The position numbers were made by a program, and so were the translations under genes. DNA of 64,000 nucleotides from DRKI01 sp011051875 (GTDB lineage: Bacteria > Desulfobacterota > Desulfobulbia > Desulfobulbales > Desulfobulbaceae), in assembly GCA_026990385.1 (NCBI GenBank), contig JALXDL010000051.1, positions 1 through 64,000 on the forward strand, given 5' to 3'. The notes under the pieces are model-generated. The model did not search any database and was not told the origin of the DNA. It saw only the letters and a program-made list of their open reading frames with translations. Shown here one piece after another: positions 8,227 to 17,049 of the stretch (position 1 is its first letter; every line of letters begins with the position of its first letter).

Positions 8227-8532
8227 TGGGAAAACATTCCGCAGCCGGAAAAAGTACCACTGCGCAGTATTGTCCGGGACGGATCGGGATGGGAGGGAAG
8301 CGGAGGATTATTTTCAGGCGGCAAATAGACAATCCCGACTTCGGTATTATAGTTTGTACGGTAGGCGCTGCCGCCAGGACCGCAGGGGCACAGCCGCCGC
8401 AGGCGCGCGGAACCGATCCTTTCCTGCAGACCGGGTGCTCCCGCGGCATGGGATCGGGGCTGCCTGTGACACCATTTGTCATGTCCACTTAACGGTTAAC
8501 CATCAGGAAACCAGAGCAGAAACAAGACGATC

Positions 8533-9474
8533 ATGGAGTACTACAAGATTCTGGGGGTCTCCAGGGACGCCTCCACGGAAGAGATCAAGAAGGCCTACCG
8601 GAAGCTGGCTGTCAAGTATCATCCAGACAAGAATCCGGGTGACAAGGCCGCCGAGGCCAGGTTCAAGGAGATAAGCGAGGCCTATGCCGTGCTGTCCGAT
8701 CCCAAGAAACGCCAGGAATATGACACCTTCGGCGCCAGCGGATTTCAGCAGCGGTATTCGCAGGAGGACATCTTCCGTGGTTTTGATCTCAACGATATCC
8801 TGAGCCAGTTCGGTTTCGGCACCGGCTCGTTCCGTACTTCCACGTTTCATACCGGCGGCCAGGGCGGCAACCCGTTTGAAAATCTTTTCCAGGGTGCCTC
8901 CGGCAGGATGGGAGGCGGCTGCCGGGGATCGAGCTGCCGGCCGCAGCCGGCCAGGGGCGAGGATCTCACCTATGAGCTGACCATCACCCTGGAAGACGTA
9001 CTGCATGGCGCGGAAAAGACCATCAGTCTCCGGCAGAACGGCAGTCCGCAGAACATATCGGTCAAGATTCCCAAGGGGATCGAGGCCGGCAAGCGGCTGC
9101 GCCTTGCCGGCAAGGGCAATCCCTCACCCTCGGGTGGACCTCCGGGTGACCTCTACCTGAAGATCAACATTGCGCCCCATCCGTTGTTCAAGAGGGAAGG
9201 GGACAACCTGGTCCTGGAAAAACGGATTCCTTTCAGCCAGGCCTGTCTCGGCACGCGGCTGGAGGTCGAGACCCTGGAGGGCAAGAAGTTGAAGGTCAAG
9301 GTCCCGGCCGGGGTGCAGCAGGAGTCAAAGCTCCGTCTTAAAGGCCATGGCCTGCCCGCTGGTCCGCTGGGCGGCCGCGGCGACCTGCTGGTCAGGATCG
9401 CGATCCGGATACCGAAGAAACTGACCCGGGAGCAGAAGAAGGTGGTCAGGGAGCTGGCCGGGGTGGGGCTGTAA
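8533..9474 (+). CDS. Type II J-domain co-chaperone (DnaJ/CbpA-like)
   Basis: Hsp40 that stimulates DnaK ATPase and delivers clients. A J domain spans residues 1-70 with the HPD tripeptide at 30-32. A Gly/Phe-rich linker (about 75-130) follows, then two beta-barrel C-terminal domains beginning GEDLTYELTITLEDVLHG and ending GDLLVRI. The CxxCxGxG zinc repeats of DnaJ are absent, so this is a CbpA-type protein of 313 aa. The linker contains a small Cys pair (GGCRGSSCRP) that is not a zinc finger. The strong terminator at 9571 closes the unit. It stands alone, without dnaK or grpE beside it. Confidence 0.92.
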   Translation: MEYYKILGVSRDASTEEIKKAYRKLAVKYHPDKNPGDKAAEARFKEISEAYAVLSDPKKRQEYDTFGASGFQQRYSQEDIFRGFDLNDILSQFGFGTGSFRTSTFHTGGQGGNPFENLFQGASGRMGGGCRGSSCRPQPARGEDLTYELTITLEDVLHGAEKTISLRQNGSPQNISVKIPKGIEAGKRLRLAGKGNPSPSGGPPGDLYLKINIAPHPLFKREGDNLVLEKRIPFSQACLGTRLEVETLEGKKLKVKVPAGVQQESKLRLKGHGLPAGPLGGRGDLLVRIAIRIPKKLTREQKKVVRELAGVGL

Positions 9475-9570
9475 TGGCGGGCAACGGCCGCATGCGCCTG
9501 CAATGTCGTTGATATTGCAGCGCTATTTTCAGCCTGCAGCCATTCTTTCTCCCTGGGAAATGAACCGGCA

Positions 9571-9607
9571 AAAAAGCGTCTCCACCTGTAGGGTGGAGAC
9601 GCTTTTT
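9571..9607. terminator. Strong bidirectional terminator between the J-protein gene and leuD
   Basis: Perfect 16-bp stem (9571-9586 with 9592-9607) flanked by A5 and T5, loop TGTAG. It terminates both convergent genes. A smaller imperfect stem (CTGCAATGT/ATATTGCAG) lies upstream at about 9506. Confidence 0.92.
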
Positions 9608-9670
9608 GTTTCCCTGCCGGCAAGGCCGGGGCGGTGGATGTCTGGCAACGGGTAAGACGGATTGATTTTT

Positions 9671-10198
9671 TCAATAGTGCTGGTCTGCATAGTTCAGCCA
9701 GCCGCCGGCGGCCACCAGTTCCCGGTCAAAGGGATTGAGGGTGAAGCCGCAGCGCACGGTTCCGTCGGCACTGTCGGCGGTGATCTCGCCCTTGTCCAGG
9801 TCAACGTCAATGGTGACCCCGCCGTTGAGGCCGAAAAGACGCTCGATATCGGACGGCGCAAGTTCGACCGCCAGGATGCCGCAGTTGAACATGTTCTGCC
9901 GGAAGATGCGGGCAAAGGATTCGGCGATCACCACGTTGATGTCATTGACCTCCAGGGCCCAGACAGCGTGTTCCCGTGAGGAACCGCACCCGAAGTTGGC
10001 GCGGGTGACGAGCACCTGCGCCTGCCGGAGCTGCTCGGAGGCGGGATCAAAGCTGCCGTCTTCCAGGCGCAGGTCTTCCAGCAGGTGGGGTTGGAGGGCC
10101 TTTTTTGATATCTCGGTCAGGTACCTGGCCGGGATGATCTCGTCGGTGTTGATGTCGCTTCTGTCTATGAAGATGGCTTTGCCGCCAAACTGTTTCAT
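9671..10198 (-). CDS. leuD: 3-isopropylmalate dehydratase small subunit
   Basis: Swivel-domain subunit of isopropylmalate isomerase in leucine biosynthesis; it works with LeuC. The 175 aa fit the short archaeal/deltaproteobacterial type. Motifs: DINTDEIIPARYLT near the N-terminus, NFGCGSSREHAVWAL (substrate-binding loop) and ESFARIFRQNMFNCGILAVEL. It lies 45 bp downstream of leuC in the same operon. Homoaconitase-type small subunits look similar, so substrate specificity is inferred. Citramalate synthase elsewhere in the window means the same enzyme could also serve the citramalate route to 2-oxobutyrate. Confidence 0.93.
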   Translation of the reverse strand: MKQFGGKAIFIDRSDINTDEIIPARYLTEISKKALQPHLLEDLRLEDGSFDPASEQLRQAQVLVTRANFGCGSSREHAVWALEVNDINVVIAESFARIFRQNMFNCGILAVELAPSDIERLFGLNGGVTIDVDLDKGEITADSADGTVRCGFTLNPFDRELVAAGGWLNYADQHY

Positions 10199-10243
10199 TG
10201 CTCTCTCCCCGTAACTGGTCGAAGATGTCCGCTTTGCGGCGCC

Positions 10244-11530
10244 TCAGTCGAGAAACCGGCGCGGATCGGTGATCTCGCCGGTCACGGCCGCGGCGGCCGC
10301 GCTGTAGGGGCTCATCAGGTGCACCATGCCGCCCTTGCCCATGCGGCCGTTGAAGTTGCGGTTGGTAGTCGAGGCGCAGACCTCGCCCTCGGCCAGCACG
10401 CCGCTGCTCATCCCCAGGCAGGCGCCGCAGGTGGGGTTGAGCACGCAGAAGCCGGCGTCCATGAAGATCCTGATCAGGCCTTCGTCCAGGGCGCGGGAAT
10501 AGATGTCCGGCGTGGCCGGGGTCAGGATGCCGCGCACGTGATCGGCGACCCGGCGTCCCTTGAGGATGGCGGCCGCCTGGCGGATGTCCTCGATCCGGCC
10601 GTTGGTGCAGGAACCGATGTAGACCTGGTCCACCCGGGTGCCGGCCATCTCACCGACATTCCTTACCCGGTCCGGTTTGAAGCCATAGGTCACCTGCGGC
10701 TCCAGGCTGCTGACATCAACGGTCAGGGTCTGTTCGTAGGTCGCGTCGGCATCGGAGTGCCAGCGCCGGAAATCCTCCACCGCCGCATCCACGGATTCGT
10801 ATTCGTTCCCGATGAACGGCCAGAGGTATTCGGCCGTCACCCGGTCCGGCAGGCAGATGCCCGAGGTCGCCCCGGCCTCCACCGACATGTTGCAGAGGGT
10901 CATGCGCGAGGCCATGTCCATCGCCTCGATGACCGGGCCGCGGAACTCCATGACCATGTCCGTGGCACCGTCAACGGTGAGTTCCTTTATTATATGAAGG
11001 ATGATGTCCTTGGCCACCACGCCGGCGGGCAGCTCGCCCGTGACCTCGACCAGCATGGAGCGCGGCTGCCGGAAGGCGCAGACGCCCTTGAGGATGCCCA
11101 CCTCCAGGTCGGTGGTGCCGATGCCGGCGGCAAAGGCACCAAAGGCGCCGTGGGTGCAGGTGTGGGAATCGCCCATGATCACGGTGTAGCCGGGCCGGAT
11201 GAACCCCTTTTCCGGAAACAGGGCGTGGCAGACCCCGTTGCGGCCGATATCGAAAAAGTCCCTGATCCCGTGCCGCCGGGCCCAGTCCCGCATGATCTTG
11301 GCCTGGGTCGCGGTCTTGGAGTCCTTGGGCGGCGTGACGTGGTCGATCACCGCCTTGATCCTTGTCGGATCGAACACCCGGTCCATGCCCTTGTCCACCA
11401 GGTCCATGATCGCGATGGGCGTGGTGATCTCGTGGCACATGACCACGTCGATATCAAGGACCATGTTGCCGGGGGTGGGGGTGTCCCGCAGGTGGGCCGC
11501 AAATATTTTTTCCGCTATTGTCTGTCCCAT
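10244..11530 (-). CDS. leuC: 3-isopropylmalate dehydratase large subunit
   Basis: Aconitase-family 4Fe-4S dehydratase that isomerises 2- to 3-isopropylmalate. The cluster cysteines are in GSCTNG and in NPTCGACLG. MGDSHTCTHGAFGAFAAGIGT is the family signature. The start at 11530 (MGQTIAEKIFAAHL, 428 aa) is chosen over an in-frame start 75 bp upstream because GGAGG sits about 10 nt before it and the family length is about 420. It is the first gene of leuCD, behind a recognisable promoter. Confidence 0.93.
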   Translation of the reverse strand: MGQTIAEKIFAAHLRDTPTPGNMVLDIDVVMCHEITTPIAIMDLVDKGMDRVFDPTRIKAVIDHVTPPKDSKTATQAKIMRDWARRHGIRDFFDIGRNGVCHALFPEKGFIRPGYTVIMGDSHTCTHGAFGAFAAGIGTTDLEVGILKGVCAFRQPRSMLVEVTGELPAGVVAKDIILHIIKELTVDGATDMVMEFRGPVIEAMDMASRMTLCNMSVEAGATSGICLPDRVTAEYLWPFIGNEYESVDAAVEDFRRWHSDADATYEQTLTVDVSSLEPQVTYGFKPDRVRNVGEMAGTRVDQVYIGSCTNGRIEDIRQAAAILKGRRVADHVRGILTPATPDIYSRALDEGLIRIFMDAGFCVLNPTCGACLGMSSGVLAEGEVCASTTNRNFNGRMGKGGMVHLMSPYSAAAAAVTGEITDPRRFLD

Positions 11531-11576
11531 GTTCGTAGTGACCTCCACGGGAGTTGTTTGTCTGATGAGGCATTCT

Positions 11577-11605
11577 GTATTACACGGCTTGCCATGATCC
11601 GTCAA
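11577..11605 (-). promoter_or_regulatory. Candidate promoter of leuCD
   Basis: On the minus strand TTGACG (11600-11605) and TAATAC (11577-11582) are 17 bp apart, giving a leader of roughly 40 nt before leuC. The -10 match is mediocre. Confidence 0.4.
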
Positions 11606-11654
11606 TTTTTTTCACTCCCTGCCGGATATGCCGTTGTTTTAGAGCCGGGTTTTC

Positions 11655-11756
11655 GATTATGCTGCATGTGGACAGTCGTAACCGATCACGGAGTGCCCCG
11701 GATCAATACGGGCGTGTAAGCGCGTGCAGAAAGGTGGCCTGTGGCCGCTTGCGGAC
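11655..11756 (+). repeat. Degenerate family A repeat, copy 4
   Basis: The 3' half matches the family: the CCCG/CGGG hairpin (here with loop GATCAATA), then AAGCGCGTGCAGAAAGGTGGCC and GGCCGCTTGCG. The 5' closing arm is not recognisable, so this copy has decayed. It lies upstream of, and parallel to, the binding-protein gene at 11816. Confidence 0.5.
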
Positions 11757-11815
11757 AGTGTATCAACGACAGGCGCCTCATGAACCGCAACCCAGCAGTC
11801 TCACCGGAATTTATC

Positions 11816-13690
11816 ATGCAAACAGCAACCGGCCTCCAGGCGGCCCGCAGGCTCCCTGCCCATCCCTGGTACGTCCGAACCGCCTTTTTGGTCCTGGTAC
11901 TGATCCTGCTCCTGCTCCTGAACACGGCAGGGCAGGCCGTGGCCGCGCACGGTATCAGTATTGACGGCAAGTTAAAATATCCGCCTGATTTCAAGCAGTT
12001 TGACTACACATCTCCTGTGGCGCACAAGGGTGGCAGCCTGGTCCTGCACGACCTGGGCAGCTTTGATAAGATGAACCCCTTTACTCTCAAGGGGACCGCT
12101 CCCTTTGGCCTTGATTCCCTGGTCTTCGAGACCCTGGCCGTGCCGAGCCTGGATGAGCCCTTTTCCGAGTATGGCCTGATCGCCCGCGACATCGAAGTGG
12201 CACCGGACCGGAAGTCGGTCACCTTTACCATCGACGAACGGGCCCGTTTCTCCGACGGCCGTCCGGTGACCGTGGAAGATGTCAAGTATTCGCTGGACAC
12301 GCTCAAGAGCGACCTCGCCCATCCCTTTTACCAGATCTATCTCCAGGACGTCACCGGCGCCGTGATCCTGGACCGGAAACGGATACGGTTCGATTTCGCC
12401 AGGGTCAACCGGGAGCTGCCCCTGATAGCGGCCCAGCTGCCGGTGCTCGACAAGGCGTTTTATGAAAAGCATGGCGGCTTTGGCGCTGCTGCCGGCGCCG
12501 GCGCCCTGATGCCGCCCGTGGGATCCGGCCCCTACAAGGTGGCCGGGGTCAGGCCCGGCAAGTCCATCACCTACCGGCGGAATCCCCACTACTGGGCCAG
12601 GGACCTGCCGGTACGCCGCGGCATGTTCAATTTCGACACCATCACCATCAAGTACTTCAAGGACCAGGTGGTCTCGGTGGAGGCCTTCAAGGCGGGCGAG
12701 TTCGATTTCATGGTGGTCAACATCGCCAAGCAGTGGGTACGGGACCTCACCGGCCGCCGTTTTGATTCCGGCGAACTGGTCAGGAAAAAATTCCCCCACA
12801 GAAATGACGCCGGCATGCAGGGCTTTGTCTTCAACACCAGGCGGTCCCTGTTCAGGGATCCCCGCGTCCGCCGGGCCCTGGGCCTGGCCTTTGACTTCGA
12901 GTGGACCAACCGGGCCCTCTTTTTCAACCAGTACACGCGCAGCAACTCCTATTTTTCCAATTCCGACCTGGCCGCGACCGGCCTGCCCGGGCCGGGCGAG
13001 CTGGCCCTGCTGGAGCCGTTCCGGGCCAAATTGCCTCCCGAGGTCTTCACCACCCCTCTCCAGGCGCCGACCACCACCCCGCCCAACAGCCTGCGCGGCA
13101 ACCTGCGCAAGGCCAAAATGATCCTGGAACAGGCCGGCTGGAAGGTGCAGGACGGGATCCTGCGCAACCGCAAGGGGGAACCCATGCGCTTTGACATTCT
13201 CCTGGTAAGCCCCTCGTTTGAACGGGTCATGGCCCCCTACGTGCGTAACCTGAAAAAACTTGGTATCCAGGCCAGCTACCGGACCATGGATCCTGCCCTC
13301 TACCTGGACCGGGTCAAGAATTTCGACTTTGACATGGTGGTCAACGTCTTTGCCCAGTCCCAGTCGCCGGGCAACGAACAGCGCGACTACTGGTCCTCGC
13401 AGTCCGCCTCGCGCAAGGGATCGCGCAACCTGGCCGGGGTCGCCAGTCCCATCGTTGACCGGCTGGTGGACGCCATCATCTACGCCGAAAACCGGCAGCA
13501 GCTCACCGTGGCCTGCAAAGCCCTTGACCGGGTGCTCTGGTACAGCTACTATGTAGTACCAAACTGGTACCTGCCGTACCATCGGATCGCCTTTGATTCC
13601 CGGTTGCATTATCCTGAAAAACTGCCACTTTATTACAATCCATACCAGTTCCTCTGGACCTGGTGGACCGACAGCTCCAACCTGGATTGA
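11816..13690 (+). CDS. ABC transporter substrate-binding protein, family 5 (YejA-like)
   Basis: Periplasmic binding protein for oligopeptide or related ligands. A signal peptide (RTAFLVLVLILLLLLNTAGQ, then AVAA) starts about residue 21. The mature protein shows SBP-family-5 features: HGISIDGKLKYPPDFKQFDY, GSLVLHDLGSFDKMNPFTLKG, VSFTID-like beta strands and FSDGRPVTVEDVKYSLD. YejA-type proteins are about 600 aa; this one is 624 aa from 11816. An alternative ATG lies at 11780; 11816 is preferred because it gives a normal signal-peptide n-region, but neither has a good ribosome site. No permease or ATPase genes follow, so it is an orphan in this window. The stop codon overlaps the end of a family B repeat. 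Confidence 0.85.
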   Translation: MQTATGLQAARRLPAHPWYVRTAFLVLVLILLLLLNTAGQAVAAHGISIDGKLKYPPDFKQFDYTSPVAHKGGSLVLHDLGSFDKMNPFTLKGTAPFGLDSLVFETLAVPSLDEPFSEYGLIARDIEVAPDRKSVTFTIDERARFSDGRPVTVEDVKYSLDTLKSDLAHPFYQIYLQDVTGAVILDRKRIRFDFARVNRELPLIAAQLPVLDKAFYEKHGGFGAAAGAGALMPPVGSGPYKVAGVRPGKSITYRRNPHYWARDLPVRRGMFNFDTITIKYFKDQVVSVEAFKAGEFDFMVVNIAKQWVRDLTGRRFDSGELVRKKFPHRNDAGMQGFVFNTRRSLFRDPRVRRALGLAFDFEWTNRALFFNQYTRSNSYFSNSDLAATGLPGPGELALLEPFRAKLPPEVFTTPLQAPTTTPPNSLRGNLRKAKMILEQAGWKVQDGILRNRKGEPMRFDILLVSPSFERVMAPYVRNLKKLGIQASYRTMDPALYLDRVKNFDFDMVVNVFAQSQSPGNEQRDYWSSQSASRKGSRNLAGVASPIVDRLVDAIIYAENRQQLTVACKALDRVLWYSYYVVPNWYLPYHRIAFDSRLHYPEKLPLYYNPYQFLWTWWTDSSNLD

Positions 13691-13888
13691 GCGTTTCACC
13701 CATCCGCAGATGGGGAAAAGATAAATGGTTATAAATGGTTTTATTTTTTCATCCGTTGCAGATGCGTGAAATCCTGCGGATTTTCATTTTGCCCCCAATC
13801 TGTTTCGCCTTGTGGTGTTCCATGGAGGCATACTACAATGAAGCGCCACCAGGCATCCCGGGGCCCAATGAAAACCGCCCGGTTCAGG
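13681..13888 (+). repeat. Family B MITE-like repeat, long copy
   Basis: 208-bp element. The left end CCTGGATTGAGCGTTTCACC matches 55987 and, less exactly, 24166. The right part (CATCCCGGGGCCCAATGAAA, then ACCGCC) matches the end of the 55987 copy. The left end contains the TGA stop of the preceding binding-protein gene. An internal segment (ATCTGTTTCGCCTTGTGGTG, then TTCCATGG) is shared with 24278-24310. Confidence 0.7.
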
Positions 13889-14024
13889 ACCAGGTGAAGA
13901 GGCCGGCGCCGGACCAGGTCCCGGAACGATGGGCAATGTCGTGTCTGCCGCAACAGACGATGATGGACCGATGGAAGGTACCCGGTCACGGGATACCCGA
14001 TGACCCGGAATCAATACAGGACTT

Positions 14025-14128
14025 GCAAGCGGTTGCATGGTGTCCCGGCTGTGCGTGATCTCACAGGCATATCCCCGTATACCGGGAGGTTCGAGCGCGT
14101 GCAGATGGGGTGCCCTCTGACCGCTTAC
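14025..14128 (+). repeat. Family A structured intergenic repeat, copy 2
   Basis: 104-nt copy. The outer stem is 14025-14033 (GCAAGCGGT) with 14120-14128 (ACCGCTTAC), one mismatch. The inner hairpin is CCCG-TATAC-CGGG at 14074-14086, then GAGGTTCGAGCGCGTGCAGA and TGGGG. The element ends 16 nt before the start codon of the next gene, and the GGAAGGG ribosome site begins at 14132. Folding of the outer stem could therefore affect translation. The 136 bp between this copy and the family B element show nothing clear. Confidence 0.75.
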
Positions 14129-14144
14129 GATGGAAGGGAACGCC

Positions 14145-15338
14145 ATGATCCGTGACGCCGGGCTGATACCCGAACAGAGGCTGCAGATCCTGCTCGTCGA
14201 TCCCGATCCGGTCAATACGGAACATTTTGTCGCCAGTTTCGGTGACGAGTACGAGATCCTCACCACCACCAGCGGCGAGGAGGCGCTGAAGATCTTTGCC
14301 GCCACTCCCGGTATCGCCATGGTCCTCAGCGATCAGCAGCTCGGTGCCATGTCGGGCGTGGAACTGCTGGCCGAGGTCTATGCCCGGCGACCGGAGACGG
14401 TCCGGATCATCATCACCGGCTACATGGATGTCTCGGATATCATCGATGCCATCAACAAGGGGCATATCTACCAGTACGTGCTCAAACCCTGGGATATTGT
14501 CCAGCTGCGGCTCATCCTGGACCAGGCCCGGCAGACCTGGCTGCTGACCCGGGAGAACAGGACACTGCGTGACAGGCTGTGCAGCGCCGAGAACAGGCTG
14601 CAGCGCGCCGGAGAGGAACTGGCCCGGTCGGACCGGCGGCTGGCAGCTCTTTCCTCGAAACTGCTCAACGGGCAGGAGGACGAAAAGGAGGAGCTTGCCA
14701 CCCGCCTGAGCGAGGATCTCGGTCAGGCGCTGACCGGCCTCAAACTGCAGATCAAACTGCTGGAGAACGAGATCAACAGCGGCGGCGAGCTGTCCAGGGA
14801 GCTGATCAACGGCAATCTGCAGTTGCTGCGGGGATTTCTCAACGAGATCATTGACAACATTCGACTGCTTTCCACCAGCCTGAGCCCGGTGATCATCGAC
14901 GATCTGGGCCTGGACGCCGCCATTGCCGAGATGGTCCGTCATGTCGGCGGCCAGGGGAAGATGGAAATCTCCTTTTCCTCGACCTCCCTGGACCAGCTGT
15001 TTTTCGACCAGAAGAAGAAGCTGGTCTACCGGATCGCCCAGAAGGCGCTGCAGGGCTTTTCCCTGCAATACCGACCGGACAGTCTGCGCGTGGACTTCGG
15101 TGCCAGGGACGGCGCCATGGTGCTGACCCTGCGGGCGGACAGGGTCGGACCACCGCAGGCGGCTGGAGACGGGGTGAAGCCGCTGAACCATACCCTGGTC
15201 ACGGTGAGTGAACTGGTCAACATGCTGGGCGGAACCCTGCATCTCGACTCCACTGCCGAGGAGAACTCCATGGTAGTCACCCTGCCGGTGGACCTGCGCG
15301 TGCCGGCCCAGGCTGCCGGCAGGACGGACAATGCGTGA
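14145..15338 (+). CDS. Response-regulator receiver fused to a degenerate histidine kinase
   Basis: 397-aa cytoplasmic signalling protein. The receiver domain (about 12-130) has phosphoacceptor D63 in VLSDQQL, T91 in IITGY and K114 in YVLKPWD, so it looks competent. A coiled coil (about 130-175) leads into a NarX/UhpB-type dimerisation helix. At the usual LHDxLGQ box the sequence reads LSEDLGQALTGL, with Ser189 in place of the phosphorylated His. LSPVIIDDLGLDAA follows as in real kinases. The ATPase N-box is YRIAQKALQGF with Gly304 in place of Asn, and no DxGxG box is visible. It probably neither binds ATP nor phosphorylates, acting instead as a scaffold or output switched by the receiver. Start 14145 has GGAAGGG upstream. 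First gene of a six-gene run. Confidence 0.8.
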   Translation: MIRDAGLIPEQRLQILLVDPDPVNTEHFVASFGDEYEILTTTSGEEALKIFAATPGIAMVLSDQQLGAMSGVELLAEVYARRPETVRIIITGYMDVSDIIDAINKGHIYQYVLKPWDIVQLRLILDQARQTWLLTRENRTLRDRLCSAENRLQRAGEELARSDRRLAALSSKLLNGQEDEKEELATRLSEDLGQALTGLKLQIKLLENEINSGGELSRELINGNLQLLRGFLNEIIDNIRLLSTSLSPVIIDDLGLDAAIAEMVRHVGGQGKMEISFSSTSLDQLFFDQKKKLVYRIAQKALQGFSLQYRPDSLRVDFGARDGAMVLTLRADRVGPPQAAGDGVKPLNHTLVTVSELVNMLGGTLHLDSTAEENSMVVTLPVDLRVPAQAAGRTDNA

Positions 15339-15834
15339 TTCCATGATCCTGTCCCCTGGAAGCGCCGCCGAGACAGCGCGCCTGGGCCGGCGGCTGGGCG
15401 CTCTCTGCAGACCCGGTGACGTGCTCCTCCTGGCCGGTGACCTGGGTGCGGGCAAGACCACCCTGGCCGGCTGGATCGCGCGCGGACTCGGCGTGCCCGA
15501 CCAGTACCATATTACCAGTCCCAGTTTTGCGCTCCTGCACGAGTATCCGGGCCGGGTGCCGTTTTACCACATGGACTGCTACCGGCTTGCCGGGGAGGAG
15601 GACGTGGAGGCGGCCGGCCTGACAGAGTACATGGAGGGGAGCGGGGTCTGCGCCATCGAGTGGCCCGGGAGACTGGGGAGCCTGCGGCCTTCGGACTGCC
15701 TGGAGATCAGGCTCGAGGCGGCCGGGGGAGAGGCAAGGAGAATAACCCTGACAGCGCATGGCCGGTCGTGGCAGGAGCGGTTGCGTCAACTGGCGGCGGG
15801 AGGGAGCGGCCCGAGCCCCGTACAGGGGGGATAG
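15331..15834 (+). CDS. tsaE: tRNA threonylcarbamoyladenosine biosynthesis ATPase TsaE
   Basis: P-loop ATPase that, with TsaB and TsaD, makes t6A37 in ANN-decoding tRNAs. Walker A GDLGAGKTT is at 36-44. ITSPSFALLHEY and FYHMDCYRL are family motifs, as is the acidic CAIEWPGRL. At 167 aa it is of normal length, with a slightly extended, Gly/Pro-rich tail. The reading frame overlaps the end of the pseudo-kinase gene by 8 bp, implying translational coupling. The other t6A genes are not here. Confidence 0.92.
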   Translation: MRDSMILSPGSAAETARLGRRLGALCRPGDVLLLAGDLGAGKTTLAGWIARGLGVPDQYHITSPSFALLHEYPGRVPFYHMDCYRLAGEEDVEAAGLTEYMEGSGVCAIEWPGRLGSLRPSDCLEIRLEAAGGEARRITLTAHGRSWQERLRQLAAGGSGPSPVQGG

Positions 15835-15837
15835 ATC

Positions 15838-17049
15838 ATGGAAAGTTTCATTGCCAGGCAGCCGATATTCAACCGCAGGAAAGGACTGTTCGGCTACGAA
15901 CTCCTGTACCGGAGCGGCCAGGACAATGTCTTTGCCGGAACAGACGGCGACATGGCCACGGCACGGGTCCTGACCTCCACCTTCCTCAATATCGGTGTGG
16001 ACAGGATCACCGGGTCCAAGTGGGCCCTGATCAACTTCACCGGCCGGCACCTGCTGGACAGGACGCCGGCCCAGTTCCCTGCCGACAGGGTCATTGTCGA
16101 GATCCTGGAGGATGTGGTTCCCACGGACGAAATTCTCGCCGCCTGCGGGCAGCTCAGCGAGATGGGCTACACCATTGCCCTGGACGATTATGATTTCAGC
16201 GGCAGCCAGGCTCCCCTGGTGGAACTGGCCGATATCATCAAGGTTGACTTCCGCCTGGTCCCCCTGGAGGTGATCGAACGGGAAGGGACGGCGCTGCGGG
16301 AGCAGGGCAAGAAGCTCCTGGCCGAGAAGATAGAGACCTACGAGGAATTCGACGCCGCTCTGGCCATGGGATTTTCCCTGTTCCAGGGCTATTTTTTCAG
16401 CAGGCCGGAGGTCATGCAGAACCGCGAGATCGCCACCACCAAGGTCAACCTGCTCAACCTGCTGGCAGAGGTGAACAGGAAGGAGGTGCGACTTGACCGG
16501 GTAGAGCAGATGATCTCGCCCGATGTGGCCATCTCCTACAAGCTGCTGCGCTACATCAACTCGGCATACTATTCCCTGCTCAGCGAGATCTCCTCCATCA
16601 GGCACGCGCTTCTCTATCTCGGCGAGACCGGGGTGCGGCAGTTCGTCTCCCTGGTGGCGACCTCGGAGCTCTCGTCGGACAAGCCCGACGAGCTGATCCG
16701 GACCGCGGTGATCCGGGCCAGGCTGTGCGAACTGCTCGGGAAACAGGGCACCAGCGTCTCCGATACCTCGGAGCTGTTCCTGCTGGGCCTCTTTTCCCTG
16801 CTCGATGCCATGCTGGACATGGAGATGGCCGAGCTGATGGAACGGCTGCCGCTGCCATCCGCCATCAAGGAGGCGCTGACCAACGGTTCCGGGCCCTGCG
16901 CGCCCTACCTGGAAACCGTGCTCGCCTACGAGAAGGGCGACTGGCAACGGTGCACGGCCCTGCTCGGGAATATCGGCATGGATACGGACCGGATGGTGGC
17001 CGCCTACCTTGATGCCGTTGACCTGGCAGAGCACTTCAGCACTATCTGA
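15838..17049 (+). CDS. EAL-HDOD signalling protein (YuxH type)
   Basis: Two-domain protein: an EAL-like domain (about 1-205) followed by an HDOD domain (about 205-390). The EAL signature is replaced by YELLYR and the catalytic metal ligands are not evident, so c-di-GMP hydrolysis is unlikely. LDDYDFSG and FFSRPEV are typical of the YuxH group. The HDOD part contains LLRYINSAYYSLLSEISSIR followed by HALLYLG. Such proteins are regulatory in motility, surface attachment or stress in other bacteria. It begins 3 bp after tsaE, so it is co-transcribed. An exact substrate or partner cannot be read from the sequence. Confidence 0.87.
   Translation: MESFIARQPIFNRRKGLFGYELLYRSGQDNVFAGTDGDMATARVLTSTFLNIGVDRITGSKWALINFTGRHLLDRTPAQFPADRVIVEILEDVVPTDEILAACGQLSEMGYTIALDDYDFSGSQAPLVELADIIKVDFRLVPLEVIEREGTALREQGKKLLAEKIETYEEFDAALAMGFSLFQGYFFSRPEVMQNREIATTKVNLLNLLAEVNRKEVRLDRVEQMISPDVAISYKLLRYINSAYYSLLSEISSIRHALLYLGETGVRQFVSLVATSELSSDKPDELIRTAVIRARLCELLGKQGTSVSDTSELFLLGLFSLLDAMLDMEMAELMERLPLPSAIKEALTNGSGPCAPYLETVLAYEKGDWQRCTALLGNIGMDTDRMVAAYLDAVDLAEHFSTI

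Noticed and set aside
8210..8492. Small open frames on both strands between the peroxidase and J-protein genes
   Set aside because: No ribosome site, no recognisable product, and one overlaps the peroxidase promoter.
14025..14128. Family A as a retron-like msr/msd RNA
   Set aside because: Inverted ends around a structured core suggested it, but no reverse transcriptase gene is near any copy and several copies exist, so this is not supported.
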